A stretch of 64,000 nucleotides of DNA from Periweissella fabaria. Its GTDB lineage: Bacteria > Bacillota > Bacilli > Lactobacillales > Lactobacillaceae. A program made the position numbers and the translations under genes. The notes beneath the pieces were generated by a model. It saw nothing but the letters and a program-made list of their open reading frames with translations, was not told the DNA's origin and did not search any database. The stretch lies in assembly GCF_918814575.1 (NCBI RefSeq), contig NZ_CAKKNS010000005.1, positions 1 through 64,000 of the forward strand, read 5' to 3'. Shown piece after piece: positions 52,248 through 61,698 of this stretch (its first letter is position 1; every line of letters begins with the position of its first letter).

Positions 52248-52285
52248 GAAAACAGCTTGGAAAGAATTTTCCAAGCTGTTTTCTT
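52248..52285. terminator. Terminator of rplI
   Basis: AAAACAGCTTGGAAA-N-TTTCCAAGCTGTTTT, essentially the same stem as the terminator at 37609-37642. Confidence 0.8.
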
Positions 52286-52362
52286 ATCTTTTTTACAACA
52301 TCAGTCTCCTAAACACATATCATCCCTAGTAACTTTAATGCTGTTGTATTTTAAAATATTTT

Positions 52363-52809
52363 TTATTCAACCACGTGCACACGTACATTGGCATCAACTT
52401 CGTGGTGTAATTTCAATGAGACATTCGTGTAGCCCATTGAACGAATTGGTTGCTTCATATCAAGCTTACGTTTATCAATTTTCAAACCAAATTGGGCTTG
52501 CATTGCTTCAACAACTTGCTTAGAAGATACGGCCCCAAATAACCGACCATCGGCACCAGCTTTAGCATGAATTTCAACAACTGTCTTATCATCTTCAAGT
52601 TTAGTCTTCAATTGTTGGGCCGCTGCTAGTTCTTCAGCTGCTTCACGGTCTTGGGCTTTCTTTTGACCTTTAACGGCACTCATTGCTGAGTTACTAGCTA
52701 AAGATGCTTTTTTACTCTTAATTAAGAAGTTTGCATATCCATCTGGAATTTCCTTAATTTCACCTTTTTTACCACGACCTTTAACGTCTTCTAAAAAAAT
52801 AACTTTCAT
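52363..52809 (-). CDS. rplI: Ribosomal protein L9
   Basis: Large-subunit protein of 148 residues. N-terminal rRNA-binding domain [30 protein letters not shown], long connecting helix rich in Ala/Gln/Lys (about 45-75), and C-terminal domain with [15 protein letters not shown]. It follows gdpP by 14 bases, in the conserved rpsF-ssb-rpsR-gdpP-rplI order. Confidence 0.97.
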   Translation of the reverse strand: MKVIFLEDVKGRGKKGEIKEIPDGYANFLIKSKKASLASNSAMSAVKGQKKAQDREAAEELAAAQQLKTKLEDDKTVVEIHAKAGADGRLFGAVSSKQVVEAMQAQFGLKIDKRKLDMKQPIRSMGYTNVSLKLHHEVDANVRVHVVE

Positions 52810-52823
52810 CTTGTTTTACCCCT

Positions 52824-54821
52824 TTAACTTTCTTGTGCCGCTAATAATTCTAATAATTGAGCACCAACTTGCCCAACTGAACTATCTGCAACTTGTGTGG
52901 CTGCATTCGATAGGTGACCACCGCCACCCATTTGTTCCATAATCATTTGGACACTAATTTGGCCAGTTGACCGTGCTGAGACACCGACTTTATCATCATT
53001 TCGTAGTGTAATTACATATGACTGTTCAATGCCTAGAACTTGTAATAATGAATCTGCCGCTTGGGCAGCAACAACATTATCATAGACAACATCATTTTCA
53101 CCCATCGCAATTGCAGCATTACCAACAATTTTAACAGATTCCAATAAATGATTCCGAGCCATGTAGCTATCAACATTTTCTTTCATAAATTGTTGAATCA
53201 AGCCGGCATCAGCCCCAGCAGAACGTAAATAACTCGCCGCATCAAAAGTCCGTGTTCCGGCCCGTAACGTAAATGATTTCGTGTCAATTTGAATTCCGGC
53301 CAATAGTGCTGTTGCCTCAATCCGATTGATTGGGTCTTGTTCATGATCTTGATATTCAAACAATTCCGTAATTAATTCAGCGGTTGATGAAGCATATGGT
53401 TCAATATAGACTAACATCGGATTAGCGGGAAATTCCTCACTTCGGCGGTGGTGATCAATAATTACAACCCGTGATTGAAGCTTATTGTATAATTGTGGTT
53501 CCATCGAGATAGATGGTTTTGAGTGATCAACCATAATCAACAAACTGTCATCAGTTGAATTAATCAAGGCATCTTCGTAAGTTACAAAAGCATTTTTATC
53601 AACTTCAACTTTGTTAACTTCCGCCAATAACATCTGAATATCACTGTGTACATTATTACTGTCAACAACGATTGATGCTGGCTTATCATTCATTTGAGCA
53701 ATTCGCCGTAATCCCAGGGCGGAACCAATTGCATCCATATCTGGATTATTATGCCCCATGATATAAATATGATCGGCTTGGCTAATTAAATCAGTTAATG
53801 CTTGTGAAATCATCCGCGCCCGTACCCGGGTCCGCTTCTCCATAGGATTAGTTTTACCACCGTAGAAACGCGCTTCTTCATCCGTGGCCTTTACCACAAC
53901 TTGGTCTCCACCACGGCCTAATGCTAAATCAAGATTAGCTTGAGCTTGTTGAGCTAATTTTGCTAAATCTTTTTCTGCATAGGCAAATCCCATACTCAAA
54001 GTAACCGGCAGATTTTGCTTGGATGTCGTTTCTCGGACGGTATCTAAAACAGAAAACTTATCATTTTCAGAACTTAGTAATCCGGCTGCATGGCCTAATA
54101 CAAAAAAGTGCGTTGCATTAAGCCGGCGCATATACATGCGGTGATGTTCGGTCCACTGTGTTAATTCCCGCGTTACATACGAGCGTAAAGCTGATGCTTC
54201 AGAATCATTTAACCGCTCGGCGATTTCTTCATAGTTATCTAAAGATACCATTCCGACAACTAATTGTTCGTCCAAATAACGCTGTTCAATCTTTACATAA
54301 TCGGTAATATCCATTAAATAGATGACGCGTAAATTAGCTTGAATTGATACAGAAAAATTATGGTCTTTCCAAAAAATCTTAGCTGATTTATTTTCATCAA
54401 TATGTTCATTTAATAATTCTGTTAATTCAGGACTAGCATCTTCTAACTTAGCCCCAATAACACTTTCGTCACCAAAGTACTGTTGCAAATATGGGTTAAT
54501 CCAACTAATTTCACGTTTAGCATTAAAAAGTAAAATACCTAGTGGCATCGCAATCAATGCCTCTTGTTCACCCCGTTCAATTCGGAATGATAAATCAGAA
54601 ATATATTGGGTTGAATCTGCTCCAATGCGCTTCAAAATCTCAATTACATAAATTAAGACTCCAATTTCCAAAAAGAAGAAGATAAACCCAAAGATAATAT
54701 TAGCCAAAAAGGACGCAATCAGACCAATAATGGCTAATCCTGAAACAATTATGAATAGAATTCGAATTCGGCCATTTTGTAAAAACTCTGGTAATTTATT
54801 TACATTAAAGAATCGGTTCAC
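52824..54821 (-). CDS. gdpP: Cyclic-di-AMP phosphodiesterase
   Basis: Membrane enzyme hydrolysing c-di-AMP to pApA, 665 residues, starting at GTG 54821. Two N-terminal helices (about 18-58), a PAS-like domain and a degenerate GGDEF near 175-300. The DHH catalytic domain has HNNPDMDAIGSALG near 357, MVDHSKPS, IIDHHRR near 457, and DHHA1 has GGGGHLSNAATQ near 632. All metal-binding motifs are intact. It controls potassium and osmotic balance through c-di-AMP. Confidence 0.95.
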   Translation of the reverse strand: MNRFFNVNKLPEFLQNGRIRILFIIVSGLAIIGLIASFLANIIFGFIFFFLEIGVLIYVIEILKRIGADSTQYISDLSFRIERGEQEALIAMPLGILLFNAKREISWINPYLQQYFGDESVIGAKLEDASPELTELLNEHIDENKSAKIFWKDHNFSVSIQANLRVIYLMDITDYVKIEQRYLDEQLVVGMVSLDNYEEIAERLNDSEASALRSYVTRELTQWTEHHRMYMRRLNATHFFVLGHAAGLLSSENDKFSVLDTVRETTSKQNLPVTLSMGFAYAEKDLAKLAQQAQANLDLALGRGGDQVVVKATDEEARFYGGKTNPMEKRTRVRARMISQALTDLISQADHIYIMGHNNPDMDAIGSALGLRRIAQMNDKPASIVVDSNNVHSDIQMLLAEVNKVEVDKNAFVTYEDALINSTDDSLLIMVDHSKPSISMEPQLYNKLQSRVVIIDHHRRSEEFPANPMLVYIEPYASSTAELITELFEYQDHEQDPINRIEATALLAGIQIDTKSFTLRAGTRTFDAASYLRSAGADAGLIQQFMKENVDSYMARNHLLESVKIVGNAAIAMGENDVVYDNVVAAQAADSLLQVLGIEQSYVITLRNDDKVGVSARSTGQISVQMIMEQMGGGGHLSNAATQVADSSVGQVGAQLLELLAAQES

Positions 54822-54917
54822 GATTCATTACCTCGTAATCTTAATTTGTTAACGTTCATTTTACCATATTTTTAATATTCGCGCTTACTGTCCCTAAGAT
54901 TACCAAAATCAACCACA

Positions 54918-54953
54918 AAAAAACGCGCTCGCATAAATGCGGGCACGTTTTTA
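54918..54953 (-). terminator. Terminator after rpsR
   Basis: AAAAACGtGCcCGCA / TGCGaGCgCGTTTTT hairpin on minus with a U tract. It ends the rpsF-ssb-rpsR unit before gdpP. Confidence 0.7.
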
Positions 54954-54969
54954 AAAGACGTAATTGATA

Positions 54970-55209
54970 TTAGTCTTCGGCAACGAATGGAAGTAAGCCC
55001 ATGATACGAGCGCGCTTAATAGCGGTTGTAAGCTTACGTTGGTTCTTTGCTGAAGTACCAGTAACACGACGTGGCAAGATCTTACCTCGTTCTGAGATAA
55101 AACGTTCCAACAATTCAGTGTCCTTGTAATCAACGTATTCAATGTGGTTTGCGGCGATGAAGTCTACCTTACGGCGACGACGGTTACCGCCACGACGTTG
55201 TTGAGCCAT
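54970..55209 (-). CDS. rpsR: Ribosomal protein S18
   Basis: Small-subunit protein of 79 residues that pairs with S6. [30 protein letters not shown], then [35 protein letters not shown] and [13 protein letters not shown] precedes the ATG. It is last in rpsF-ssb-rpsR and ends at a terminator. Confidence 0.97.
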   Translation of the reverse strand: MAQQRRGGNRRRRKVDFIAANHIEYVDYKDTELLERFISERGKILPRRVTGTSAKNQRKLTTAIKRARIMGLLPFVAED

Positions 55210-55229
55210 GACTGAGTTCCTCCTGTATT

Positions 55230-55757
55230 TTAGAATGGTAAATCATCATCTGAGATATCAATATCTTGACCATTTGAAGCAAATGGATCATTTACTGATG
55301 ATTGTTTTGATTGGCTATTGCCAGCAAGACTGTTCCCGTAAGGGTTCTCATTTGATGAAGCTGAATTTGGAGCACTATTGAAATTATTGCCACCAAAGTT
55401 ATTGTTGTTGCTACTTGCTGCATGTCGTTCTGAATCAGAGCGTGATTCTAACAATGAGAAGTTATCAACTACTACTTCAGTAACATAAACGCGGGTACCT
55501 TGTTGATTTTCGTAATTGCGGGTTTGCAAACGACCTTCAATACCAATCAATGAACCCTTATGGGTAAAGTTGGCAAGATTTTCCGCTGATTTCCGCCAGA
55601 TTACGGCGTTAATAAAATCAGCTTCACGCTCACCTTGTTGATTAGTAAATTGGCGATTAACTGCGATCGTAAATGAACCAACAGCTGCACCACCTTGGGT
55701 GTAACGAAGTTCAACATCACGAGTTAAACGACCAACTAAGACAACTCGATTAATCAT
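55230..55757 (-). CDS. ssb: Single-stranded DNA-binding protein
   Basis: OB-fold protein protecting single-stranded DNA, 175 residues from ATG 55757 ([20 protein letters not shown]); an upstream start would add seven unrelated residues. OB fold fills 1-110 ([34 protein letters not shown]). A Ser/Asn/Gly-rich linker follows. The acidic tip ISDDDLPF recruits partner proteins. AAGGAG lies 11 bases before the ATG. Confidence 0.96.
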   Translation of the reverse strand: MINRVVLVGRLTRDVELRYTQGGAAVGSFTIAVNRQFTNQQGEREADFINAVIWRKSAENLANFTHKGSLIGIEGRLQTRNYENQQGTRVYVTEVVVDNFSLLESRSDSERHAASSNNNNFGGNNFNSAPNSASSNENPYGNSLAGNSQSKQSSVNDPFASNGQDIDISDDDLPF

Positions 55758-55818
55758 AACTAATAATGCTCCTTTCATGCTTGCAAATTAATGCAATGAT
55801 AATTAACGCAAATGAAAA

Positions 55819-56106
55819 TTAAGCTTCACGCTTAACGATCATGTGACGTAAGATGTCTTTGCTGATCTTAGCAAGACGGTCAAATTCGTTGATAGCCGCG
55901 TCATCGTTAGTATCAAAATTCACAATGTGGTAAGTTCCTTCACGGAAACGTGAGATTTCGTATGCAAAACGACGAGTTGACCAGTCCTTTGAATCAGCAA
56001 TAGCTGCACCGTTGTCTGTCAAGATCTTGTCAAAGCGTTCTACCAAAGCAGTTTTTGCTTCACTATCCAAGTCAGGACGAATGATGTAAGTTAATTCGTA
56101 AGTCAT
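55819..56106 (-). CDS. rpsF: Ribosomal protein S6
   Basis: Small-subunit protein of 95 residues. [50 protein letters not shown] and [18 protein letters not shown] are canonical. First gene of rpsF-ssb-rpsR. GGAGGAG precedes the ATG. A short hairpin lies in the leader. Confidence 0.97.
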   Translation of the reverse strand: MTYELTYIIRPDLDSEAKTALVERFDKILTDNGAAIADSKDWSTRRFAYEISRFREGTYHIVNFDTNDDAAINEFDRLAKISKDILRHMIVKREA

Positions 56107-56135
56107 TTGAACTGTTCTCCTCCTTATGGTCTATG

Positions 56136-56155
56136 ACTACTCTTCAAAGAGTAGT
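56136..56155 (-). promoter_or_regulatory. Hairpin in the rpsF leader
   Basis: ACTACTCT-N4-AGAGTAGT, 30 bases upstream of rpsF. The known S6:S18-binding leader with its CCG bulge was not recognised. Possible autoregulatory element or mRNA-stabilising stem. Confidence 0.35.
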
Positions 56156-56295
56156 AAGGAAAGTGCTTTTATTTATGCACTAACAATTTAGTATGATAGC
56201 ACTTTTTACCAAATCATACAACCTAAAAGATTTAAAAAGCTTAAATGTCTTGCGATGAAAATAAGATACGTCGAAAAAAATTTTTTGACCACTTT

Positions 56296-59200
56296 TTAAA
56301 CTAATTGGTATTTAAGCTCACTTTGCCCATCCCCACGTTTAATAACTTTTAATTGCTGTTGAATTTCTTGTTTCATTGATTCAACGTGTGAAATAATCCC
56401 GATAATTCGGCCACTGCGTTCTAACTTATTGAGTGCGGCCATTGCTTTTTCTAAGGTTTCTTCATCCAACGAACCAAATCCTTCATCAATAAAGAGGGCA
56501 TCAATACGAATACCACCGGCTTTATTTTGAATGACTTCAGCTAATGACAAGGCAATGGCTAATGAGGCCAAGAAAGTTTCGCCACCTGATAAAGTATCAA
56601 CTGAACGATATTCAGCAGCATCATTATCATAAATGTTAATTTCAAGTCCGGTCTTTGTTGCGTAACTCCCAGTCGCTTGATTAATATCAAATTGGTAACG
56701 CCCATCTGTTAAATCAGCAAAATAATATTCATTGGCATAGTCTAAGACTTCAATTAAATAACTTTGCAAGACATAACGTTCCAACGTCAAGCGATGTTCA
56801 TTTTTCCCGTTAACAGCAGCCGCCAATTGACTTAATTGATTTAGTAACTCGGCTTGACTACCCATTTTTACAAGCACGTTATTGATTTCGGTTTGGATGT
56901 TTTCAACTTGCATTAACTGCGCATATGCTTGTGTCTGAGCGGCTTGCGTTGTGTGTTGAGTCGCTTTAATAGTTGTAATTGCCGCTTCAATCAGCTCTAA
57001 ATCTGGATGCTTTTTATCTTTAAGTATAGCCGCTAATTCATTAATTTCAGCTGTAACCCGTTGTTGCTTAGTTTCATATGCCGTTAACACTTTACTTAAG
57101 CTTGCTTGGCGGTTTTCGCTTTGTTCTGTACTCATTAATGCTTGCAACTCGGCAATTGATGTCACGGCGGTTTGACTTGCAATTACCGTGTTTAATGTTG
57201 CTGTCAAAGTCGTCAAATCCGCTGCTACAGTTGTGTGCTGTTCAACTAAGCCATCATGTTTTGTCACCGCATTAGCTAGTGCTAGTTGTTGTTGTTGGTA
57301 TTGAGCTTGTAATTGTGCGTCCTTAGTTTGATAGGTATCAATAGTTGCCGTCAGTTCACTCAACTGGGCTTGATAAGCTGCAATTGGTGCTAAATCACGC
57401 ACTTCTGTACTAATATCAGCTAGTTCGGCTGCATTCGTTTTGCGGATTCCAATATATTGGGCTTCTTTTACTTTTAATTCCGCTAATTGCTGCGTTTGCT
57501 TTTGAATTTGTTTACGTAAATCTTCACCCGTAACTTGTAAACTTTGCTGCGTTGCTTGTTTAGTGGCCAACATCGTTTGAATCTGTTCAATGAGACCTTG
57601 CCAAGCAGCTTGGTCGAATTCAAGTGGTCCCACAAGCGCAAAAACCGTTTGCACCGTCTGTTGTAGAACTTGATTTAAATTAGCTAAAGTCGTGGCTGTT
57701 GTTGCAATTTGATCATTGGTGGTCCTGACCATCTCGCTAACTTCGGTTAATTTAACCAGTAACGTTTGTTTTTGGGCATTATTTTGCGCAAGCTCTTTTT
57801 GTTGAACTTCGAGTTGTTCAATAGCCGTTTTAATTTCAGTATCAGTTACTGTTTGATGATTAATATCATTAATTGCTGGGTGCTCTAATGCCCCACAAAC
57901 AATACATGCTTGCCCATCTGTAAGTTCATTTTGTAATTGCGCAATCATGAGTGCTTGCCGGCGCTCGCGTTGTTGCTTGACTGCGGTAGTAGCCGCAGCA
58001 ATGTCACTCGTCAATTGTTTAATTTGGTCATTAATCGTCTTAATTTGGGCCGCTTCTTGACTTGCTTGGTGTTCCAATTGGGTTAATTGTTCAGCAACCT
58101 TAGAAGCTTGTTTAATATCGGCAATCACATTCACACTTGCTGTCTGAAGTTTTGGCAAATCCGCCAATTGGGTTAATTGTTCATCATTAGCTAACAATTG
58201 TGCTTCAATTGTTCGTAATACCGCATTTTGTGTTCCAATTTGTCCTTGAATATTGTGGGCATTTATATCGGCTGCATCCATGTTAGCAGTCAAGCGCATT
58301 TTACGTTGAGCCAAAGGAATTAACTGGTTCGTAATTTTACTTTGCTTAGTAATTGCTTCTTCGATGGCTGGTTTTTGGCTGGCCAGTTGTGCTACGGCGG
58401 TCGTTAATTCTTCATTTTGCGTTTGTAACGTTGCTACCGTTGCAGCAGCAGTTGTTACTTGCTCAGCTAACGTCGGTAATGTTTGTTGCGCTTGTTGATA
58501 GCGGGCGATTAAGCTTGTTTGTTGACTCACCCATTGTAATTTAGCTAGTTGTTCGGTATTGGCGGCCATCTCAGCTTGTTGCTCAGTTAACCCCGCCTGT
58601 TCCACTTGTAATGTCGCCAAACGGGCAAAGTCCTTTTCCAAGACCTTCCCAGCAGTTAAAGCTTGATTTTGAGTCGTTAACTGTTCATCTAAACGGGCTA
58701 ATTCAGCTTGAATTTTGGCATGTTCAGCTTGTTGGGCTGTGACCCGATTGGCTAAAAGAACTTGTTTTTCAGCTACCGTCCGTGTTGCTACCATTGCATT
58801 GGTTTCCGTTACTGACCAATCTACTTGGGCAAATAAATTATCAATTTGGCTATTTTGGGCAGCTTGTTTTTTGCCAAGTTCACTTGCTTGAATTTTGAGC
58901 CGTTCACTAAACTCTAAAAATATTTTCGTCCCAAATAAATCACGTAACACTTTTTCTTTGTCACTACTATCGGCCGTTAGAAATTTTTGAAATTGGGCTT
59001 GGGGTAGTAAAATAATTTGCCGAAATTGCTCGGCCGTTAATGATAATAATTCTTCGATGAATTCATCGACATCTTTTTTCTTAGTATAGCTTGTACCTTG
59101 CTCTTGTGCTGTAGCGATATCATATTCAGATACCGCACACCGGGCACTAGCCATCGTGGTCCCACCACCCCGCTTAGCTGCGCGTTCTTGGGTTGGCGTC

Positions 59201-59475
59201 CGTGTTACTAAATACGTTGTTCCTTGATGTTCAAACCAAAAGCGGACACTAGTCGTATCATTTAACGTTGCAAAATCTGAGCGCATTGCTTCAGGTTTAC
59301 GATTTCCACTACCTTCACCAAATAACGCATATGTCATCGCATCAAAAATCGTAGTTTTACCCGCCCCTGTTTGGCCACTAATTAAAAATAATGGACTAGC
59401 CGTGAACTGATCAAAATCTACTACTCCATGCGCATAGGGGCCAAAATAATTCATTTCAATTTTAACTGGTCGCAT
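56296..59475 (-). CDS. sbcC: SbcC/Rad50-like nuclease complex ATPase subunit
   Basis: 1059-residue SMC-like ATPase of the SbcCD nuclease, which opens hairpins and palindromes at forks. Walker A GQTGAGKTTIFDAM near 34-47. Two long coiled coils meet at the zinc hook CIVCG near residue 525, and the signature DTLSGGETFLASLA and Walker B IDALFIDEGFGSLDEE lie near the C-terminus. Its start overlaps the sbcD stop by one base (TAATG). Gln/Ala/Thr-rich coils explain the many spurious antisense frames. Confidence 0.95.
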   Translation of the reverse strand: MRPVKIEMNYFGPYAHGVVDFDQFTASPLFLISGQTGAGKTTIFDAMTYALFGEGSGNRKPEAMRSDFATLNDTTSVRFWFEHQGTTYLVTRTPTQERAAKRGGGTTMASARCAVSEYDIATAQEQGTSYTKKKDVDEFIEELLSLTAEQFRQIILLPQAQFQKFLTADSSDKEKVLRDLFGTKIFLEFSERLKIQASELGKKQAAQNSQIDNLFAQVDWSVTETNAMVATRTVAEKQVLLANRVTAQQAEHAKIQAELARLDEQLTTQNQALTAGKVLEKDFARLATLQVEQAGLTEQQAEMAANTEQLAKLQWVSQQTSLIARYQQAQQTLPTLAEQVTTAAATVATLQTQNEELTTAVAQLASQKPAIEEAITKQSKITNQLIPLAQRKMRLTANMDAADINAHNIQGQIGTQNAVLRTIEAQLLANDEQLTQLADLPKLQTASVNVIADIKQASKVAEQLTQLEHQASQEAAQIKTINDQIKQLTSDIAAATTAVKQQRERRQALMIAQLQNELTDGQACIVCGALEHPAINDINHQTVTDTEIKTAIEQLEVQQKELAQNNAQKQTLLVKLTEVSEMVRTTNDQIATTATTLANLNQVLQQTVQTVFALVGPLEFDQAAWQGLIEQIQTMLATKQATQQSLQVTGEDLRKQIQKQTQQLAELKVKEAQYIGIRKTNAAELADISTEVRDLAPIAAYQAQLSELTATIDTYQTKDAQLQAQYQQQQLALANAVTKHDGLVEQHTTVAADLTTLTATLNTVIASQTAVTSIAELQALMSTEQSENRQASLSKVLTAYETKQQRVTAEINELAAILKDKKHPDLELIEAAITTIKATQHTTQAAQTQAYAQLMQVENIQTEINNVLVKMGSQAELLNQLSQLAAAVNGKNEHRLTLERYVLQSYLIEVLDYANEYYFADLTDGRYQFDINQATGSYATKTGLEINIYDNDAAEYRSVDTLSGGETFLASLAIALSLAEVIQNKAGGIRIDALFIDEGFGSLDEETLEKAMAALNKLERSGRIIGIISHVESMKQEIQQQLKVIKRGDGQSELKYQLV

Positions 59476-60653
59476 TATTGTTGGTCCTCACTTTCACTAC
59501 GTAGGGTTGTTAATGTCTCATCAATCAATGTTGCTTGCGCTGAACTCAATTCGTTTGGTGCCATCACCGCTGCATAGAATTGTCGAATAATTTCGCTATC
59601 GGATACTTGCGCACGCGCTTGGACTTGTTGGTGACTTGGCATCGCTAAAGTCGTGGTAACGTGATATTGAATTTCGACAACATCCCCATAAATATCTTCC
59701 AATTGTTGGCGGATATTTTTTTCTTGTGGCCGATCTAGTAATTGGATACTAAAAAAAGCCGCTCCTTTGGCTGGGTATTGTTCATAAGTGCTTGCCGCTG
59801 TTAATTCTGCAAATGTTCCACGTAAAACATATAAGTCTTTGTTTGGTTTAATCGGTTTAAACGTATATGTAACGGGGCCGTTGGTTGGAATATCGACAAT
59901 ATAAACACCTTTTTCATTCTGGGCTTCCTTCGTATTGAATTTAACTGGCGAACCACTATATCGAATATGTTTGCTTGGCGAAGCTTGCCATAAGTGTAAG
60001 TGTCCCAAAGCGACATAGTCAAAATCAGCAAACAAACTAGCGGCAACCGTATTCAACCCACCAACCGTTGAAGTTGTTTCAGAGGTTAGTTCATAGTCTT
60101 CATTATCGGTTCCTTGGACATTAAAATGGGTTACTAAAATATGCCGTTTTTGTGGGTCAAATTGGGCCACAATATCGCTAATTACCCGTGTCATTGCTTG
60201 TTGAATTGTCCGTAATTCATTACTCTCAACCGACACGTTATAAAAAATACGAGCATCTTGTGGATCAAAATATGGTAACAAAAAGATCTGGGCCGTCGGT
60301 GTTTCAACCGGTATAAGTGCTTCCTTAATTTTTGTATTTAAATATAATTTCTGAGCCCCAAACCAGTCACGCGCAAAGTTCAAACGATTCGCCCCATCAT
60401 GGTTACCAGAAATTGCGTAAATGGGTAAATTTTGCTCTAAGTTTAAGTGTTTCAACATCGCATCAAAGTTTTTAACTGCGTCTACACTCGGAATTGCCCG
60501 ATCGTATAAATCACCAGCAATGATAATGCCATCAACAGCCTCAGCATGGGCAATCTCACTTATTTGTTGAAAAGCATCTTTTTGCACATCCATTAAATTA
60601 AATTGATTTAGTTGTTTACCGATATGCCAATCGGCGGTATGTAACAGTTTCAT
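59475..60653 (-). CDS. sbcD: SbcD/Mre11-like nuclease subunit
   Basis: Metallophosphoesterase nuclease of 392 residues from ATG 60653 (MKLLHTADWHIGK) behind GGAGGGAT; the upstream TTG lies in that ribosome site. Metal ligands in HTADWHIG (Asp/His), IIAGDLYDR, ISGNHDGAN, ILVTHFNVQG and VALGHLHLWQ. A capping domain and SbcC-binding C-terminus follow. First gene of sbcD-sbcC. Confidence 0.95.
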   Translation of the reverse strand: MKLLHTADWHIGKQLNQFNLMDVQKDAFQQISEIAHAEAVDGIIIAGDLYDRAIPSVDAVKNFDAMLKHLNLEQNLPIYAISGNHDGANRLNFARDWFGAQKLYLNTKIKEALIPVETPTAQIFLLPYFDPQDARIFYNVSVESNELRTIQQAMTRVISDIVAQFDPQKRHILVTHFNVQGTDNEDYELTSETTSTVGGLNTVAASLFADFDYVALGHLHLWQASPSKHIRYSGSPVKFNTKEAQNEKGVYIVDIPTNGPVTYTFKPIKPNKDLYVLRGTFAELTAASTYEQYPAKGAAFFSIQLLDRPQEKNIRQQLEDIYGDVVEIQYHVTTTLAMPSHQQVQARAQVSDSEIIRQFYAAVMAPNELSSAQATLIDETLTTLRSESEDQQ

Positions 60654-60837
60654 CTCTAATCCCTCCAAGCTAATAGCATACGTTGTTATTTTCCAGTATA
60701 CCGTTTTAAATTCTATTGATTAAGTCTAAAATTTCGGATATTCCCGAATCTTTCAAATTGTAATATAATTATTTTAATTGATTTCTCATTTAATTAACGT
60801 TAAGATGGCACTAGTAAATATTTCGGAGGTTGGTATC

Positions 60838-61566
60838 ATGAAAAACTTTTTTGGGATTATCGGTGGAATGGGCACAAAAGCCACTGAGACATTCATTACT
60901 GCGATCAATGACTTAACACCTGCCCATTCAGATCAAGAATACCTAAATTATTTGGTTATCAATGATGCCCAAGTTCCTGATCGTACGGCCTACATTTTAG
61001 GAACATCAGCTGCTGATCCGCTCCCATATCTTTTAGATGACATTGAGAAACTTAACGCTTGTGGAGCTGATTTTGCCGTCGTTACTTGTAATACGGCCCA
61101 TTACTTCTTACCACAACTAAACCAAGCTGCTAACTTCCCTATTCTCAATATGCCTGAGTTAGCCGTTGCACAATGTTTCAAACCAACAATCAAACATCCC
61201 CGAATTGGTTTATTAGCAACTAAAGGCACGATTGATGCCCACATTTATCAACATTATATTGAAGCCCTTGGTGGTGAAGTTGTCGTACTTGAACCAGCGT
61301 GGCAAAAAATGACCATGCAACTAATTTATGAAGATATTAAAGACAATGACTATGTCGATCAACCTAAATACCATACGTTAATTAATCGTTTATTACTTGA
61401 TGCGCGCTGTGATTATGTCATTCTTGGTTGTACTGAATTATCTGTCGCACAGGCTCGCGAACCATATCCTTCAGAATTCGTCATTGATGCTCAAGCTATT
61501 TTGGCCCAAACGGCTGTGACAATGGCACTTAACACAAGAAATAGTACGCAACCATTACATAATTAA
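60838..61566 (+). CDS. Aspartate/glutamate racemase family protein
   Basis: Cofactor-independent racemase of 242 residues from ATG 60838 (MKNFFGIIGGMGT) behind TTCGGAGGTT; the longer reading adds 20 unrelated residues. Both catalytic cysteines are present: Cys in VVTCNTAHYFLPQL and Cys in VILGCTELSVAQ. The start FFGIIGGMGTKATETF is RacD/YgeA-like, so aspartate or a broad-specificity substrate is more likely than MurI. Single plus-strand gene between sbcDC and gyrA. Confidence 0.9.
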   Translation: MKNFFGIIGGMGTKATETFITAINDLTPAHSDQEYLNYLVINDAQVPDRTAYILGTSAADPLPYLLDDIEKLNACGADFAVVTCNTAHYFLPQLNQAANFPILNMPELAVAQCFKPTIKHPRIGLLATKGTIDAHIYQHYIEALGGEVVVLEPAWQKMTMQLIYEDIKDNDYVDQPKYHTLINRLLLDARCDYVILGCTELSVAQAREPYPSEFVIDAQAILAQTAVTMALNTRNSTQPLHN

Positions 61567-61572
61567 CCACAA

Positions 61573-61612
61573 AAAATCCTCCTTGAAGAAAATGTCTTCA
61601 AGGAGGATTTTG
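61573..61612. terminator. Bidirectional terminator
   Basis: AAAATCCTCCTTGAAGA and its perfect complement, with A/T runs on both sides. It serves the racemase on plus and possibly gyrA on minus. Confidence 0.85.
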
Positions 61613-61698
61613 TCGTATTGCTATCAGGCTTCTAGAACCTATTTTGGCAGTAAAATACTACTAAAATTTAGTTATATCTCACCCGTTTTAATTAATGA

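Noticed and set aside
56107-56295. S6:S18 autoregulatory leader motif before rpsF
   Set aside because: A hairpin exists but the diagnostic CCG bulge was not found.
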